Source of the DNA: Kitasatospora cheerisanensis KCTC 2395
GTDB taxonomy: Bacteria; Actinomycetota; Actinomycetes; Streptomycetales; Streptomycetaceae
Assembly: GCF_000696185.1 (NCBI RefSeq)
Contig: NZ_KK853997.1
Coordinates: forward strand, 5,996,027 to 6,028,376
Reading direction: 5' to 3'
DNA length: 32,350 bases
Positions 25,995 through 32,350 of the stretch are shown here, in pieces (the first letter of the stretch is position 1; every line of letters begins with the position of its first letter). The position numbers and the translations under genes are program-made. The notes under the pieces were generated by a model that was not told the DNA's origin, did not search any database, and was given only the letters and a program-made list of their open reading frames with translations.

Positions 25995-26491
25995 GTCTCC
26001 CGGGGGCCGACGAACTGTTCCGGGCGACCGGCGGAATGGCCCTGTCGCCCTCGCTCGCGCGAAACGGGAACGGCTCCGGCGGCGCGCCCTCCGGGGCGGC
26101 GCAGGAACCCCCGAAGGCGAACGAGGGCGGGGCCGGGACGGGCCGCACGGCGGACGTCCCGGCGGCCCGGCCGGAGCCCCAGACTGCCCCTGCGGGGCGC
26201 GCGGAGGACCCCGCAGAGGCAGCACGACGGGCGGCGGCGACCACGACGGTGCGCGGCCGCGGGCGGGCCCGGCGCCCGTCCGGGCGGGAACGGCACGACG
26301 AGAAGATCACCGTGTACGTGTCCGCCGAGGAACTGATGGACCTGGAGCACGCGCGGCTGGTGCTGCGCGGCGAGCACGGGCTCGCGGTGGACCGCGGGCG
26401 GGTGGTGCGCGAGGCGATCTCGGTGGTGCTCGCGGACCTGGAGCAGCGGGGCGAGGCGTCGATCCTGGTGCGAAGGCTGCGCGGGCGCTGA
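25976..26491 (+). CDS. Putative ribbon-helix-helix DNA-binding partner of ParA
   Basis: This 171-residue protein has GTG 25976 (PPRRVSLPGADELFRATGGM) with GGGAGG 10 nt upstream, both inside the parA end; GTG 25991 is an alternative. Residues about 20-105 are Pro/Ala/Gly/Arg-rich and probably disordered. Residues about 109-155 read DEKITVYVSAEELMDLEHAR, then RGRVVREAISVVLADLEQRG. That is one short beta strand (ITVYV) followed by two amphipathic helices, the layout of RHH proteins such as ParG or omega that serve as centromere binders for ParA-type ATPases. The 19-bp overlap means coupled translation with ParA. The RHH call is my pattern reading and no strict motif exists. An alternative is a plain regulator of the locus. 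Confidence 0.75.
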   Translation: MPPRRVSLPGADELFRATGGMALSPSLARNGNGSGGAPSGAAQEPPKANEGGAGTGRTADVPAARPEPQTAPAGRAEDPAEAARRAAATTTVRGRGRARRPSGRERHDEKITVYVSAEELMDLEHARLVLRGEHGLAVDRGRVVREAISVVLADLEQRGEASILVRRLRGR

Positions 26492-26526
26492 CGGCGGGGC
26501 GCGTCCAGGTGCGCGTCACTGCCCGG

Positions 26527-26540
26527 GCCGCGATCGCGGC
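26527..26540. repeat. Perfect 14-bp palindrome upstream of scpA
   Basis: GCCGCGATCGCGGC is its own reverse complement. It lies 48 bp before the earliest scpA start, in the 96-bp gap after the RHH-like gene. It could be an operator or simply chance; in 32 kb about two such palindromes are expected. Confidence 0.5.
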
Positions 26541-26587
26541 GCCCCCGCGCGCCCACCGGTTTCGCACCCCTCGGGCCCGGATCTCCC

Positions 26588-27406
26588 GTGCCAGAATCGG
26601 ACGTTATGTTCCAGGTCCGGTTGGAGAACTTCGAGGGGCCGTTCGACCTGCTGCTCGGGCTGATCGCGAAGCACAGGATGGACGTCACCGAGGTGGCGCT
26701 GTCGAAGGTCACCGACGAGTTCGTGGCGCACATCCGGGCGATGGGGCCGGAGTGGGACCTGGACGCGGCGACCGAGTTCCTGGTGGTGGCGGCGACCCTG
26801 CTGGACCTGAAGGCGGCACGGCTGCTGCCGGCGGCGGAGGTCGAGGACGAGGAGGACCTGGCGCTGCTGGAGGCGCGGGACCTGCTGTTCGCGCGGCTGC
26901 TGCAGTACCGGGCGTACAAGGAAGTGGCGGGGCTGTTCGCCGAGCGCTGGGCGGCGGAGGCGGCGCGGCGGCCGCGGACGGCCGGGCTGGAGCCGGGGCA
27001 CGCGGAGCTGCTGCCCGAGGTGGTGCTGACGGTCGGGCTGGAGCGGTTCGCGCAACTCGCCGCGAAGGCGTTCACGCCGAAGCCGAAGCCGGTGGTGTAC
27101 GTCGACCACATCCACATGCCGCCGGTGAGCGTGCGGGAGCAGGCGGCGCTGGTGGTGGAGCGGCTGAGCGCGCTGGGGGAGGCGACCTTCGGGCGGCTGG
27201 TCGCGGACGCGGAGAACGACCTGGTGGTGGTGGCGCGGTTCCTGGCGCTGCTGGAGCTGTACCGGGAGAAGGTGCTGGCGTTCGAGCAGCCGCAGGCCCT
27301 GGAGGAGCTGGTGGTGCGCTGGGTCGCCGAGGGGGACCGGACGGTCGAGGTGACCGACGAGTTCGACCGCCCGGCGGGCGGCGGCGAGGAAGGCGGTACC
27401 CGATGA
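26588..27406 (+). CDS. scpA: Segregation and condensation protein A (kleisin)
   Basis: This protein of up to 272 residues is the kleisin bridging the SMC heads in the SMC-ScpAB condensin. The N-terminal motif FQVRLENFEGPFDLLLGLIA with KHRMDVTEVALSKVTDEFV is diagnostic. The middle is acidic (AEVEDEEDLALLEARDLL). The C-terminal winged helix contains VREQAALVVERLSALGEATF and FLALLELYREKVLAFEQ. The start is uncertain: GTG 26588 gives PESDVMFQV, ATG 26606 gives MFQVRLENF, and neither has a good ribosome binding site. The stop codon overlaps the scpB start as ATGA. Confidence 0.95.
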   Translation: MPESDVMFQVRLENFEGPFDLLLGLIAKHRMDVTEVALSKVTDEFVAHIRAMGPEWDLDAATEFLVVAATLLDLKAARLLPAAEVEDEEDLALLEARDLLFARLLQYRAYKEVAGLFAERWAAEAARRPRTAGLEPGHAELLPEVVLTVGLERFAQLAAKAFTPKPKPVVYVDHIHMPPVSVREQAALVVERLSALGEATFGRLVADAENDLVVVARFLALLELYREKVLAFEQPQALEELVVRWVAEGDRTVEVTDEFDRPAGGGEEGGTR

Positions 27407-28236
27407 CGGAGCAGCGGCCGCGGCGGACGCTCGGCCTGCCCGGGCAGGCCCGGCCCGGCGAGTGGCAGGAGTCGGCCTACCCCGACGGCGAGCGGGTGGA
27501 GCCGGTCGAGCGGGTCCTCGCCCTGCCCGAGCCGGGCCACGAACCCGTACCCGCCCCCGAGCCGGAGCCGGATCCGGAGCCCGGGGCCGGGACGGCCGGG
27601 GTGCCGCTGCGGGCGGCGCTGGAGGCGGTGCTGATGGTCGCCGACGAGCCGGTCGCGGAGGCGCACCTGGCATCGGTGCTGGAGGCGGCGCCGCGCGAAG
27701 TGGCTTCCGCGCTGCGGGAGTTGGCGGCGGAGTACACGGCGCAGGGGCGCGGGTTCGAGCTGCGGCAGGTGGCCGGCGGGTGGCGGTTCTACAGCCGGGC
27801 GGACTGCTCGGCGGCGGTGGAGCGGTTCGTGCTGGACGGGCAGCAGGCCCGGCTGACGCAGGCCGCGCTGGAGACGCTGGCGGTGGTCGCGTACCGGCAG
27901 CCGGTGTCGCGCGGGCGGGTTTCCGCGGTCCGTGGTGTGAACTGCGACGGCGTGATGCGTACCCTGGTACAGCGAGGACTGGTCGAAGAAGCCGGCACCG
28001 AGCCCGAGACCGGAGCGATCCTGTATCGGACGACGAACTACTTCCTGGAACGGATGGGGCTGCGCGGCCTGGACGAGCTGCCGGAGCTCGCGCCCTTCCT
28101 GCCCGAGGTCGACGACGTGGAAGCGGAGTCCCTGGAGGGCACGATGATCGCGCAGGCGGTCGCCGCCGCACAGGAGGGGCCGAACCAGGCCGACCGGACC
28201 CAGACGGATACGACGTACGGACATTTTGATGCGTAG
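27403..28236 (+). CDS. scpB: Segregation and condensation protein B
   Basis: This 277-residue protein starts in ATGA overlap with scpA, with GAGGAAGG about 10 nt upstream. The first 65 residues are Pro/Glu-rich (PAPEPEPDPEPGAG) and probably disordered. Two winged-helix domains follow: RAALEAVLMVADEPVAEAHL with GFELRQVAGGWRFYSR, then LTQAALETLAVVAYRQPVSR with VRGVNCDGVMRTLVQRGLV and LYRTTNYFLERMGL. These are the standard ScpB motifs. ScpB dimers bind ScpA and complete the condensin ring complex. The end overlaps the pseudouridine synthase gene by 8 bp. Confidence 0.96.
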   Translation: MTEQRPRRTLGLPGQARPGEWQESAYPDGERVEPVERVLALPEPGHEPVPAPEPEPDPEPGAGTAGVPLRAALEAVLMVADEPVAEAHLASVLEAAPREVASALRELAAEYTAQGRGFELRQVAGGWRFYSRADCSAAVERFVLDGQQARLTQAALETLAVVAYRQPVSRGRVSAVRGVNCDGVMRTLVQRGLVEEAGTEPETGAILYRTTNYFLERMGLRGLDELPELAPFLPEVDDVEAESLEGTMIAQAVAAAQEGPNQADRTQTDTTYGHFDA

Positions 28237-29422
28237 CAGTGGCAACGGCAGGAACAGCGGCGGCGGTCAGGGCCGGGGTGGACAGGGCGGCCGGGGCGGC
28301 TCGTCCTACGGCCAGGGCGGCGGCCGCGGCGGGCAGTCCCGCGGCGGCGGCTCGGGCTCGTACGGCGGCGGGTCGGGCTCCTACGGGGGCGGCTCGGGCT
28401 CGTACGGCGGCGGGTCGTCGCGCGGCGGCAGCGGGCGCGAGGAGCGCCGCTACCCGGACCGGCCGCTGCGGCCGGAGGAGCGCAAGTACGACCGTCCCGA
28501 GTACGGCGGCGGCCCGAACGCGACGCCCGGGCGCGGCGCGTACGGTTCGCGCAAGCCCGGGGCGGCTCCGCGGCCGCGCCGGGACGGGCAGGGCGCGCCG
28601 GGCGACCCGCGGCGCCAGCCGCAGCGCTCCCGCGAGCTGCAGGGCCGGATCGAGGACCGGGTGCTGGCCCGGCACGAGGGCCCCGGCAAGCAGGTCGGCG
28701 AGGAGGGCGAGCGCCTGCAGAAGGTGCTGGCCCGGGCCGGCATGGGCAGCCGTCGGGCGTGCGAGGAGCTGATCGCGCAGGGCCGCGTCGAGGTCAACGG
28801 CAGGCTCGTGGTCGAGCAGGGCCTGCGGGTCGACCCGATGAAGGACGAGATCAAGGTCGACGGCCTGACCGTCGCCACCCAGTCGTACCTGTTCTTCGCG
28901 CTGAACAAGCCGGCCGGCGTGGTCTCCACCATGGAGGACCCCGAGGGCCGGCAGTGCCTGGGCGACTACGTGACCAACCGGGAGACCCGGCTGTTCCACG
29001 TCGGCCGGCTGGACACCGAGACCGAGGGCCTCATCCTGCTCACCAACCACGGCGAGCTGGCGCACCGCCTGACCCACCCCAAGTACGGCGTCACCAAGAC
29101 GTACCTGGCGGCGATCCAGGGCCCGATCCCGCGCGACCTGGGCAAGCAGCTCGCCAAGGGCGTGGAGCTGGAGGACGGCTGGGCGCGGGCCGACAGCTTC
29201 AAGGTGGTCTCGAACGTCGGCAAGAACTACCTGGTCGAGGTGACCCTGCACGAGGGCCGCAAGCACATCGTGCGCCGCCTGCTGGCCGAGGTCGGCTTCC
29301 CGGTGGAGAAGCTGGTGCGCACCGCGTTCGGGCCGATCTCGCTCGGCGACCAGAAGTCGGGCTGGCTGCGCCGCCTGACCAACCCCGAGGTCGGGGCGCT
29401 GATGAACGAGGTCGGGCTGTAA
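28229..29422 (+). CDS. rluB: RluB/RsuA family 23S rRNA pseudouridine synthase with Gly/Ser/Tyr-rich N-terminus
   Basis: This 397-residue protein from ATG 28229 lies in 8-bp overlap with scpB. Residues 1 to about 80 are GRGGQGGRGGSSYGQGGGRG and three GSGSYGG units, then an Arg-rich stretch (REERRYPDRPLRPEERKYDR) to about 150. The S4 domain starts at 161 (ERLQKVLARAGMGSRRACEE). The catalytic Asp262 is in HVGRLDTETEGLILLTN, and YGVTKTYLAAIQGP and HEGRKHIVRRLL complete the RsuA/RluB/E/F fold. E. coli RluB makes pseudouridine at U2605 of 23S rRNA; the equivalent base is 1059 in this window. The enzyme part is of normal size (about 240 residues), so the N-terminus is an added domain of 150 residues. 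Confidence 0.95.
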   Translation: MRSSGNGRNSGGGQGRGGQGGRGGSSYGQGGGRGGQSRGGGSGSYGGGSGSYGGGSGSYGGGSSRGGSGREERRYPDRPLRPEERKYDRPEYGGGPNATPGRGAYGSRKPGAAPRPRRDGQGAPGDPRRQPQRSRELQGRIEDRVLARHEGPGKQVGEEGERLQKVLARAGMGSRRACEELIAQGRVEVNGRLVVEQGLRVDPMKDEIKVDGLTVATQSYLFFALNKPAGVVSTMEDPEGRQCLGDYVTNRETRLFHVGRLDTETEGLILLTNHGELAHRLTHPKYGVTKTYLAAIQGPIPRDLGKQLAKGVELEDGWARADSFKVVSNVGKNYLVEVTLHEGRKHIVRRLLAEVGFPVEKLVRTAFGPISLGDQKSGWLRRLTNPEVGALMNEVGL

Positions 29423-29429
29423 CGACCCG

Positions 29430-29472
29430 CCGAGGGAGCCCGCTCGCCGCGTCACGGCGGGCGGGCTCTCGG
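29430..29472 (+). terminator. Hairpin terminator after rluB
   Basis: Arms 29430-29449 and 29455-29472 pair over about 18 bp with a 2-nt bulge and one mismatch, closing on the 5-nt loop CGTCA. It begins 7 bp after the stop and would end the parA-to-rluB run. It has no T-run. Confidence 0.8.
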
Positions 29473-29629
29473 CGTGTACGGAGCTCTTTGCCGGTACTTG
29501 GCCAAGGCGCGCCGTGCGGCCTTGCTATCGTTCGACCCGTTGGCAGAAGATTGCCACCGAAGTTCGCCCCGACGCGTGGCGGAAGTGCGCCACCGCGTCA
29601 GGGGACGGGGCGGCGGGGGAAGGAAGCAC

Positions 29630-30607
29630 ATGCTCGACGCATTCACCGTGCTGGGCCTCGGCCGGCCCGACGGCCAGGTGTACGCCGCGCTGGTCGTCAC
29701 GCCGCAGTCGACCGCCCAGGAGCTGGCCGAACAGTGCGGCCTGACGCTCGACCAGTGCCGGCAGGCCCTGGACCGGCTCGCCGAACAGGGCATGGCCACC
29801 CGCGCCCCGGTCGACCGGGAGCGCTACCTGGCGGTCGCCCCGGACGTCGCCATCGGCACCCTGATCGGCCACCGCGAGGCCGAACTGCGCTCGGCCCGCG
29901 CCGAGATGCACCGCCTGATGGACGCGTTCCGGGAGGCGTCCCGGTACACCGACCCGGCGCACTCGGTGGAGGTGCTCACCGGCGGCGAGGCGATCGCCCA
30001 GCGCCTGGAGCACCTGGTGGAATCCGGCCAGTACCAGATCCGCGGCTTCGACTGCCCGCCGTACGTCCAGGACCCGACCGTGGAGCAGCCCCGGCAGCGG
30101 GCCAAGCTCAAGGCCGGGGTGCGGATCCGGACGGTCTTCGACAAGGAGGCGATCGCCTGGCCCGGGCGGCTGGAGCAGGAGATCCTCACCGGCGTCGAGG
30201 ACGGCGAGGAGGCCCGGGTCCGGCCGGTGCTGCCGATGAAGATGATGATGGCCGACGACAAGATGGCGATCATCCCGATCAGCGTCGGCGACAGCGTGCT
30301 GGACGCCGCGTACGTCATCCACCCGTCCGCGCTGCTGCAGGCCCTGGACGCGCTGTTCGAGGCCGAGTGGGAGCGGGCCGTGCCGCTGCAGACGGTGATC
30401 GGCGGCGGCGACGGGCCCGGCCCGGACTCCGACCACCTGAAGCTGCTCGGGCTGCTCGCCGCCGGCCTCACCGACGAGTCGATCGCCCGCTCGCTGGGCT
30501 GGAGCGCCCGCACCACCCAGCGCCGCCTGCAGGGCCTGATGCGCGAACTCGGGGCCACCACCCGGTTCCAGGCCGGGATGGCGGCCCGCGAGCGCGGCTG
30601 GCTGTAG
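29630..30607 (+). CDS. Transcriptional regulator: TrmB-like N-terminus, LuxR-type HTH C-terminus
   Basis: This 325-residue protein from ATG 29630 follows AGGAAG (29621-29626). The N-terminal winged helix (LGLGRPDGQVYAALVVTPQS, AQELAEQCGLTLDQCRQALD) is of the TrmB/MarR type. A central sensor-like part (VEVLTGGEAIAQRLEHLVES, later KMMMADDKMAIIPISVGD) resembles a phospholipase-D-like ligand fold used by TrmB relatives. The C-terminal 60 residues (LKLLGLLAAGLTDESIARSL, then GWSARTTQRRLQGLMRELGA) are a LuxR/GerE helix-turn-helix. Such double-HTH regulators are common in Streptomyces; no target is known. An inverted repeat TGGCA-N6-TGCCA (29541-29556) lies about 75 bp upstream and could be its operator. 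Confidence 0.88.
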   Translation: MLDAFTVLGLGRPDGQVYAALVVTPQSTAQELAEQCGLTLDQCRQALDRLAEQGMATRAPVDRERYLAVAPDVAIGTLIGHREAELRSARAEMHRLMDAFREASRYTDPAHSVEVLTGGEAIAQRLEHLVESGQYQIRGFDCPPYVQDPTVEQPRQRAKLKAGVRIRTVFDKEAIAWPGRLEQEILTGVEDGEEARVRPVLPMKMMMADDKMAIIPISVGDSVLDAAYVIHPSALLQALDALFEAEWERAVPLQTVIGGGDGPGPDSDHLKLLGLLAAGLTDESIARSLGWSARTTQRRLQGLMRELGATTRFQAGMAARERGWL

Positions 30608-30639
30608 GGCCCGCCCGGGCCGTGCGGCCGGGCGGGCCC
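30607..30639. terminator. Hairpin overlapping the regulator stop codon
   Basis: GGGCCCGCCCGGGCC (30607-30621) pairs with GGCCGGGCGGGCCC (30626-30639) apart from one bulged G, with a 4-nt loop GTGC. It begins on the last base of the stop codon and ends 6 bp before the stop of the convergent DUF952 gene, so it can serve both. Confidence 0.8.
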
Positions 30640-30644
30640 GGGGC

Positions 30645-31007
30645 TCAGCTCCAGGGGCGCAGCGCGGCCCACGTCCCGTCCGGGCCGCGCTCCAGCTTCT
30701 CCAGGCCGACCACGGCCGTCCGGTTCAGCCGCCCGTAGATGTGCGGGAACAGCACCCCCGGGGTGCTGCCGGGAGGCGGCCCGCCGGTGGCCGCCTCCCA
30801 CTTCACCATCGGTTCGACGAGCCGCTCCTCGATCAGCAGCGCCATCAGCGGATCCGGGCTGTCCCGGAAGAACAGGTTGGCGACCGCCAGCACCGTGGTC
30901 TCGTCCGGCGAGCAGTGCAGGAAGCCCTCGGTGAGCAGCGAGGCGGCGGTGTACGGCCGGCCCGGGTCGCGCAGCCAGTCGTCCAGCGGGGCGAGATGGT
31001 AGATCAT
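30645..31007 (-). CDS. DUF952 domain protein
   Basis: This 120-residue protein has the family pattern of DUF952 (PF06108). IYHLAPLDDWL is at the start, then SLLTEGFLHCSPDETTVLAVAN with the conserved FIHCS-like motif, then VKWEAATG and the FPHIYGRLNRTAV segment (H-I-Y-G-L). Members are small cytoplasmic proteins of unknown biochemical role; the fold is related to ADP-ribosyltransferase-like proteins by some structural surveys, but no activity is assigned here. ATG 31007 has a weak AAGAG-like site. It is convergent with the LuxR-type regulator and precedes the DUF4139 gene by position but not obviously as an operon. Confidence 0.9.
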   Translation of the reverse strand: MIYHLAPLDDWLRDPGRPYTAASLLTEGFLHCSPDETTVLAVANLFFRDSPDPLMALLIEERLVEPMVKWEAATGGPPPGSTPGVLFPHIYGRLNRTAVVGLEKLERGPDGTWAALRPWS

Positions 31008-31050
31008 GTCTCTTTTGTACCGGAGTTGACGGGCCGTCGGGAGAGGCCGC

Positions 31051-32350
31051 TCACAGGCCCGCCACCTTCGCGGCCGCCGACACCTCGTACACCAGCGTGA
31101 CGGTGCGCCGACCGCCCGGCGGCAGCGGCACCTCCCAGCGGGCGATGCCGTCGGCGTCCAGCTCGTCCGGCGGCGGCGAGCAGCGCTCCTTGCGCAGCCG
31201 CACCTCCACCGCCGACACCTCCGACACCGGGATCCGCTCGCGGACCGTCACCACCTGCTCGGCGTCCTCGCCCGGCGCGGAGAACCGCGACAGGTGCAGG
31301 CGCACCGTGCGGGTCAGCAGGGTGCGCTGCCCGCCCAGGCCCGCACCCTCGCGGCGCTCCTCGGACTCCCGCACCACCCGCAGGCCGTCCGCCCCGCCGA
31401 ACGCCAGCCGCACCGGCGCGCCCGGCGCGGTGAACTCCAGCGCGCCGCGGCCCGTGTAGCCCGAGCCGCGGACCAGGTCGACCGGGCCGGCCAGCAGCGC
31501 GTGCCCCGAGGCGTTGGCGAACGACACCACCTCCGTCACCAGCTCCGACAGCTCCGGCGCCGCCGCGAACTCGCTGCGCGCCGCGGTCTCGAACGCGCTC
31601 ACCGGCACCCGGTGCGCCCGCCCGTCCGAGGGCACCGTGACCGGCTCCGCGGCCCGCAGCACCCGCACCTCGCCGCCGTCGTCCACGCCCGGCAGGCCCG
31701 GCTCCAGCGGCCCCGCGTCGGCGATCGCCTGCTCGCGCAGCTCCACCTCGACGGTCTTCTTCTCCTGCGCCGAACGCTCCCGCAGCACCAGCCGGTCCTC
31801 GGCCAGCGCCGGCGGCTCGCCCGCCGACGCGGACCGCGCCGTGGACAGCGTCAGCCGCACCCCCGACCAGTCCTCGCCGGTGCGCTGCCACACCACCGCC
31901 TCGGTCTCCAGCCGCAGCGTGCCGCCCAGCAGCTCCGCCCGGTACGCCGGACGCCACAGCGCACACGCCGTCAGATGCCCCACCCGGGCCAGGAACCGGC
32001 CCGGCGCGGCGCACTCCACCGACAGCTCCACGAACGCCAGCAGCTCGGCCGGCTCCTCCTCGGCCCGGGCCAGCGCCAGCTCGGCCTGCCCCTGAGCCAC
32101 CGTCAGCTCCACCGCGCGCAGCCGCGACGCCCGCAACTGCTCGCCGTACGACTCCCGTTCGGCGTCCACCCGGTCCAACTCGCGGGACCAGCGGGCCTGT
32201 TCCAGCTCGCCGACGCCCGCGCCCTCGCCGATCTCCCGCAGCAGGTCCGCGGCCAGCTGCCCGAGCAGCGCGAGCCGGGCCTCCAGCCGCTCCTGGCGGC
32301 GCGACTCCGCGAGGTAGTCCCGTTCCAGCTCGTGCACCCGGCGGCGCAGC
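31051..32350 (-). CDS. DUF4139 (mucoidy inhibitor MuiA-like) protein, truncated by window edge
   Basis: At least 433 codons are visible; the frame remains open to the last base of the window (LRRRVHELERDYLAESRRQE), so the N-terminus is missing. The visible start is a long coiled coil (about 90 residues, RRQERLEARLALLGQLAADL and onward). The DUF4139 beta-rich domain follows: LTACALWRPAYRAELLGGTL, VVWQRTGEDWSGVRLTLSTA, then the C-terminal TVRERIPVSEVSAVEVRL and WEVPLPPGGRRTVTLVYEVS. These are hallmarks of PF13598, usually paired with an N-terminal DUF4140, expected just outside the window. The family's molecular role is unknown. GTG 32337 is not the true start given the open upstream frame. Confidence 0.9.
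   Translation of the reverse strand, partial: LRRRVHELERDYLAESRRQERLEARLALLGQLAADLLREIGEGAGVGELEQARWSRELDRVDAERESYGEQLRASRLRAVELTVAQGQAELALARAEEEPAELLAFVELSVECAAPGRFLARVGHLTACALWRPAYRAELLGGTLRLETEAVVWQRTGEDWSGVRLTLSTARSASAGEPPALAEDRLVLRERSAQEKKTVEVELREQAIADAGPLEPGLPGVDDGGEVRVLRAAEPVTVPSDGRAHRVPVSAFETAARSEFAAAPELSELVTEVVSFANASGHALLAGPVDLVRGSGYTGRGALEFTAPGAPVRLAFGGADGLRVVRESEERREGAGLGGQRTLLTRTVRLHLSRFSAPGEDAEQVVTVRERIPVSEVSAVEVRLRKERCSPPPDELDADGIARWEVPLPPGGRRTVTLVYEVSAAAKVAGL

Noticed and set aside
26509..27402. An upstream extension of the ScpB frame running across the whole of scpA.
   Set aside because: ScpB's first domain begins well after 27403, and the ATGA overlap plus a good ribosome binding site set its start. 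The extension overlaps real ScpA codons.

Overview
The window is a piece of a very GC-rich actinobacterial chromosome, almost certainly from the Streptomycetaceae (Streptomyces or Kitasatospora type). The reasons are the high third-position GC in every real gene, frequent GTG/TTG starts behind GGAG-type ribosome binding sites, the actinobacterial H69 spelling in the 23S gene (AACCATCC), strong GC hairpin terminators that mostly lack a T-run, and a gene order that follows the M. tuberculosis Rv1691-Rv1700 and Rv1708-Rv1711 blocks. I see no mobile element, CRISPR array or tRNA.

Layout. 1-1664 is the end of an rRNA operon: the 3' part of 23S rRNA, a 23S-5S spacer, 5S rRNA and a textbook T-run terminator. 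1866-4112 encodes a large Arg/Gly/Asp-repeat protein with a TPR-like core and an acidic tail. It faces a convergent DUF1015 gene (4204-5568). 5666-9780 is a module matching Rv1691-Rv1694: a TPR protein, a HAD-IIA phosphatase, a small protein and TlyA. Two Streptomyces-style extras sit inside it, an SCP2-like protein and a Lys/Ala-rich histone-like protein. NAD kinase and RecN continue this order, interrupted by a divergent MocR regulator / YczE membrane protein pair (10868-13091). A GT4 glycosyltransferase and a convergent GH15 glucosidase/trehalase precede pyrG (18492-20162) and an ADP-ribose-pyrophosphatase-like Nudix gene. An NB-ARC/STAND-like TPR ATPase and alanine dehydrogenase follow. 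24840-29422 is a run of overlapping or closely spaced genes: ParA, a ribbon-helix-helix-like partner, ScpA, ScpB and an RluB-type 23S pseudouridine synthase. The end holds a TrmB/LuxR-type regulator, a DUF952 protein and a truncated DUF4139 protein.

How it fits together. Three themes recur. One is rRNA and its modification: the 23S nucleotides expected to be the targets of TlyA and RluB both lie in the 23S fragment at the start of the window. Another is chromosome maintenance: RecN, ParA, the RHH-like protein, ScpAB and a histone-like protein. The third is nucleotide and cofactor supply: PyrG, NAD kinase and Nudix. Two putative RNA-associated proteins carry long Gly/Arg-rich disordered regions of the kind that drive condensates in eukaryotes.

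Sequence quality. Three genes (SCP2-like, histone-like, NB-ARC/TPR) are broken by four single-base losses, all at or beside short G or C runs. This looks more like assembly error than gene decay. The most interesting candidates for new biology are the repeat protein beside the rRNA operon, the ParA/RHH pair in front of scpAB, and the FUS-like N-terminus of the pseudouridine synthase.
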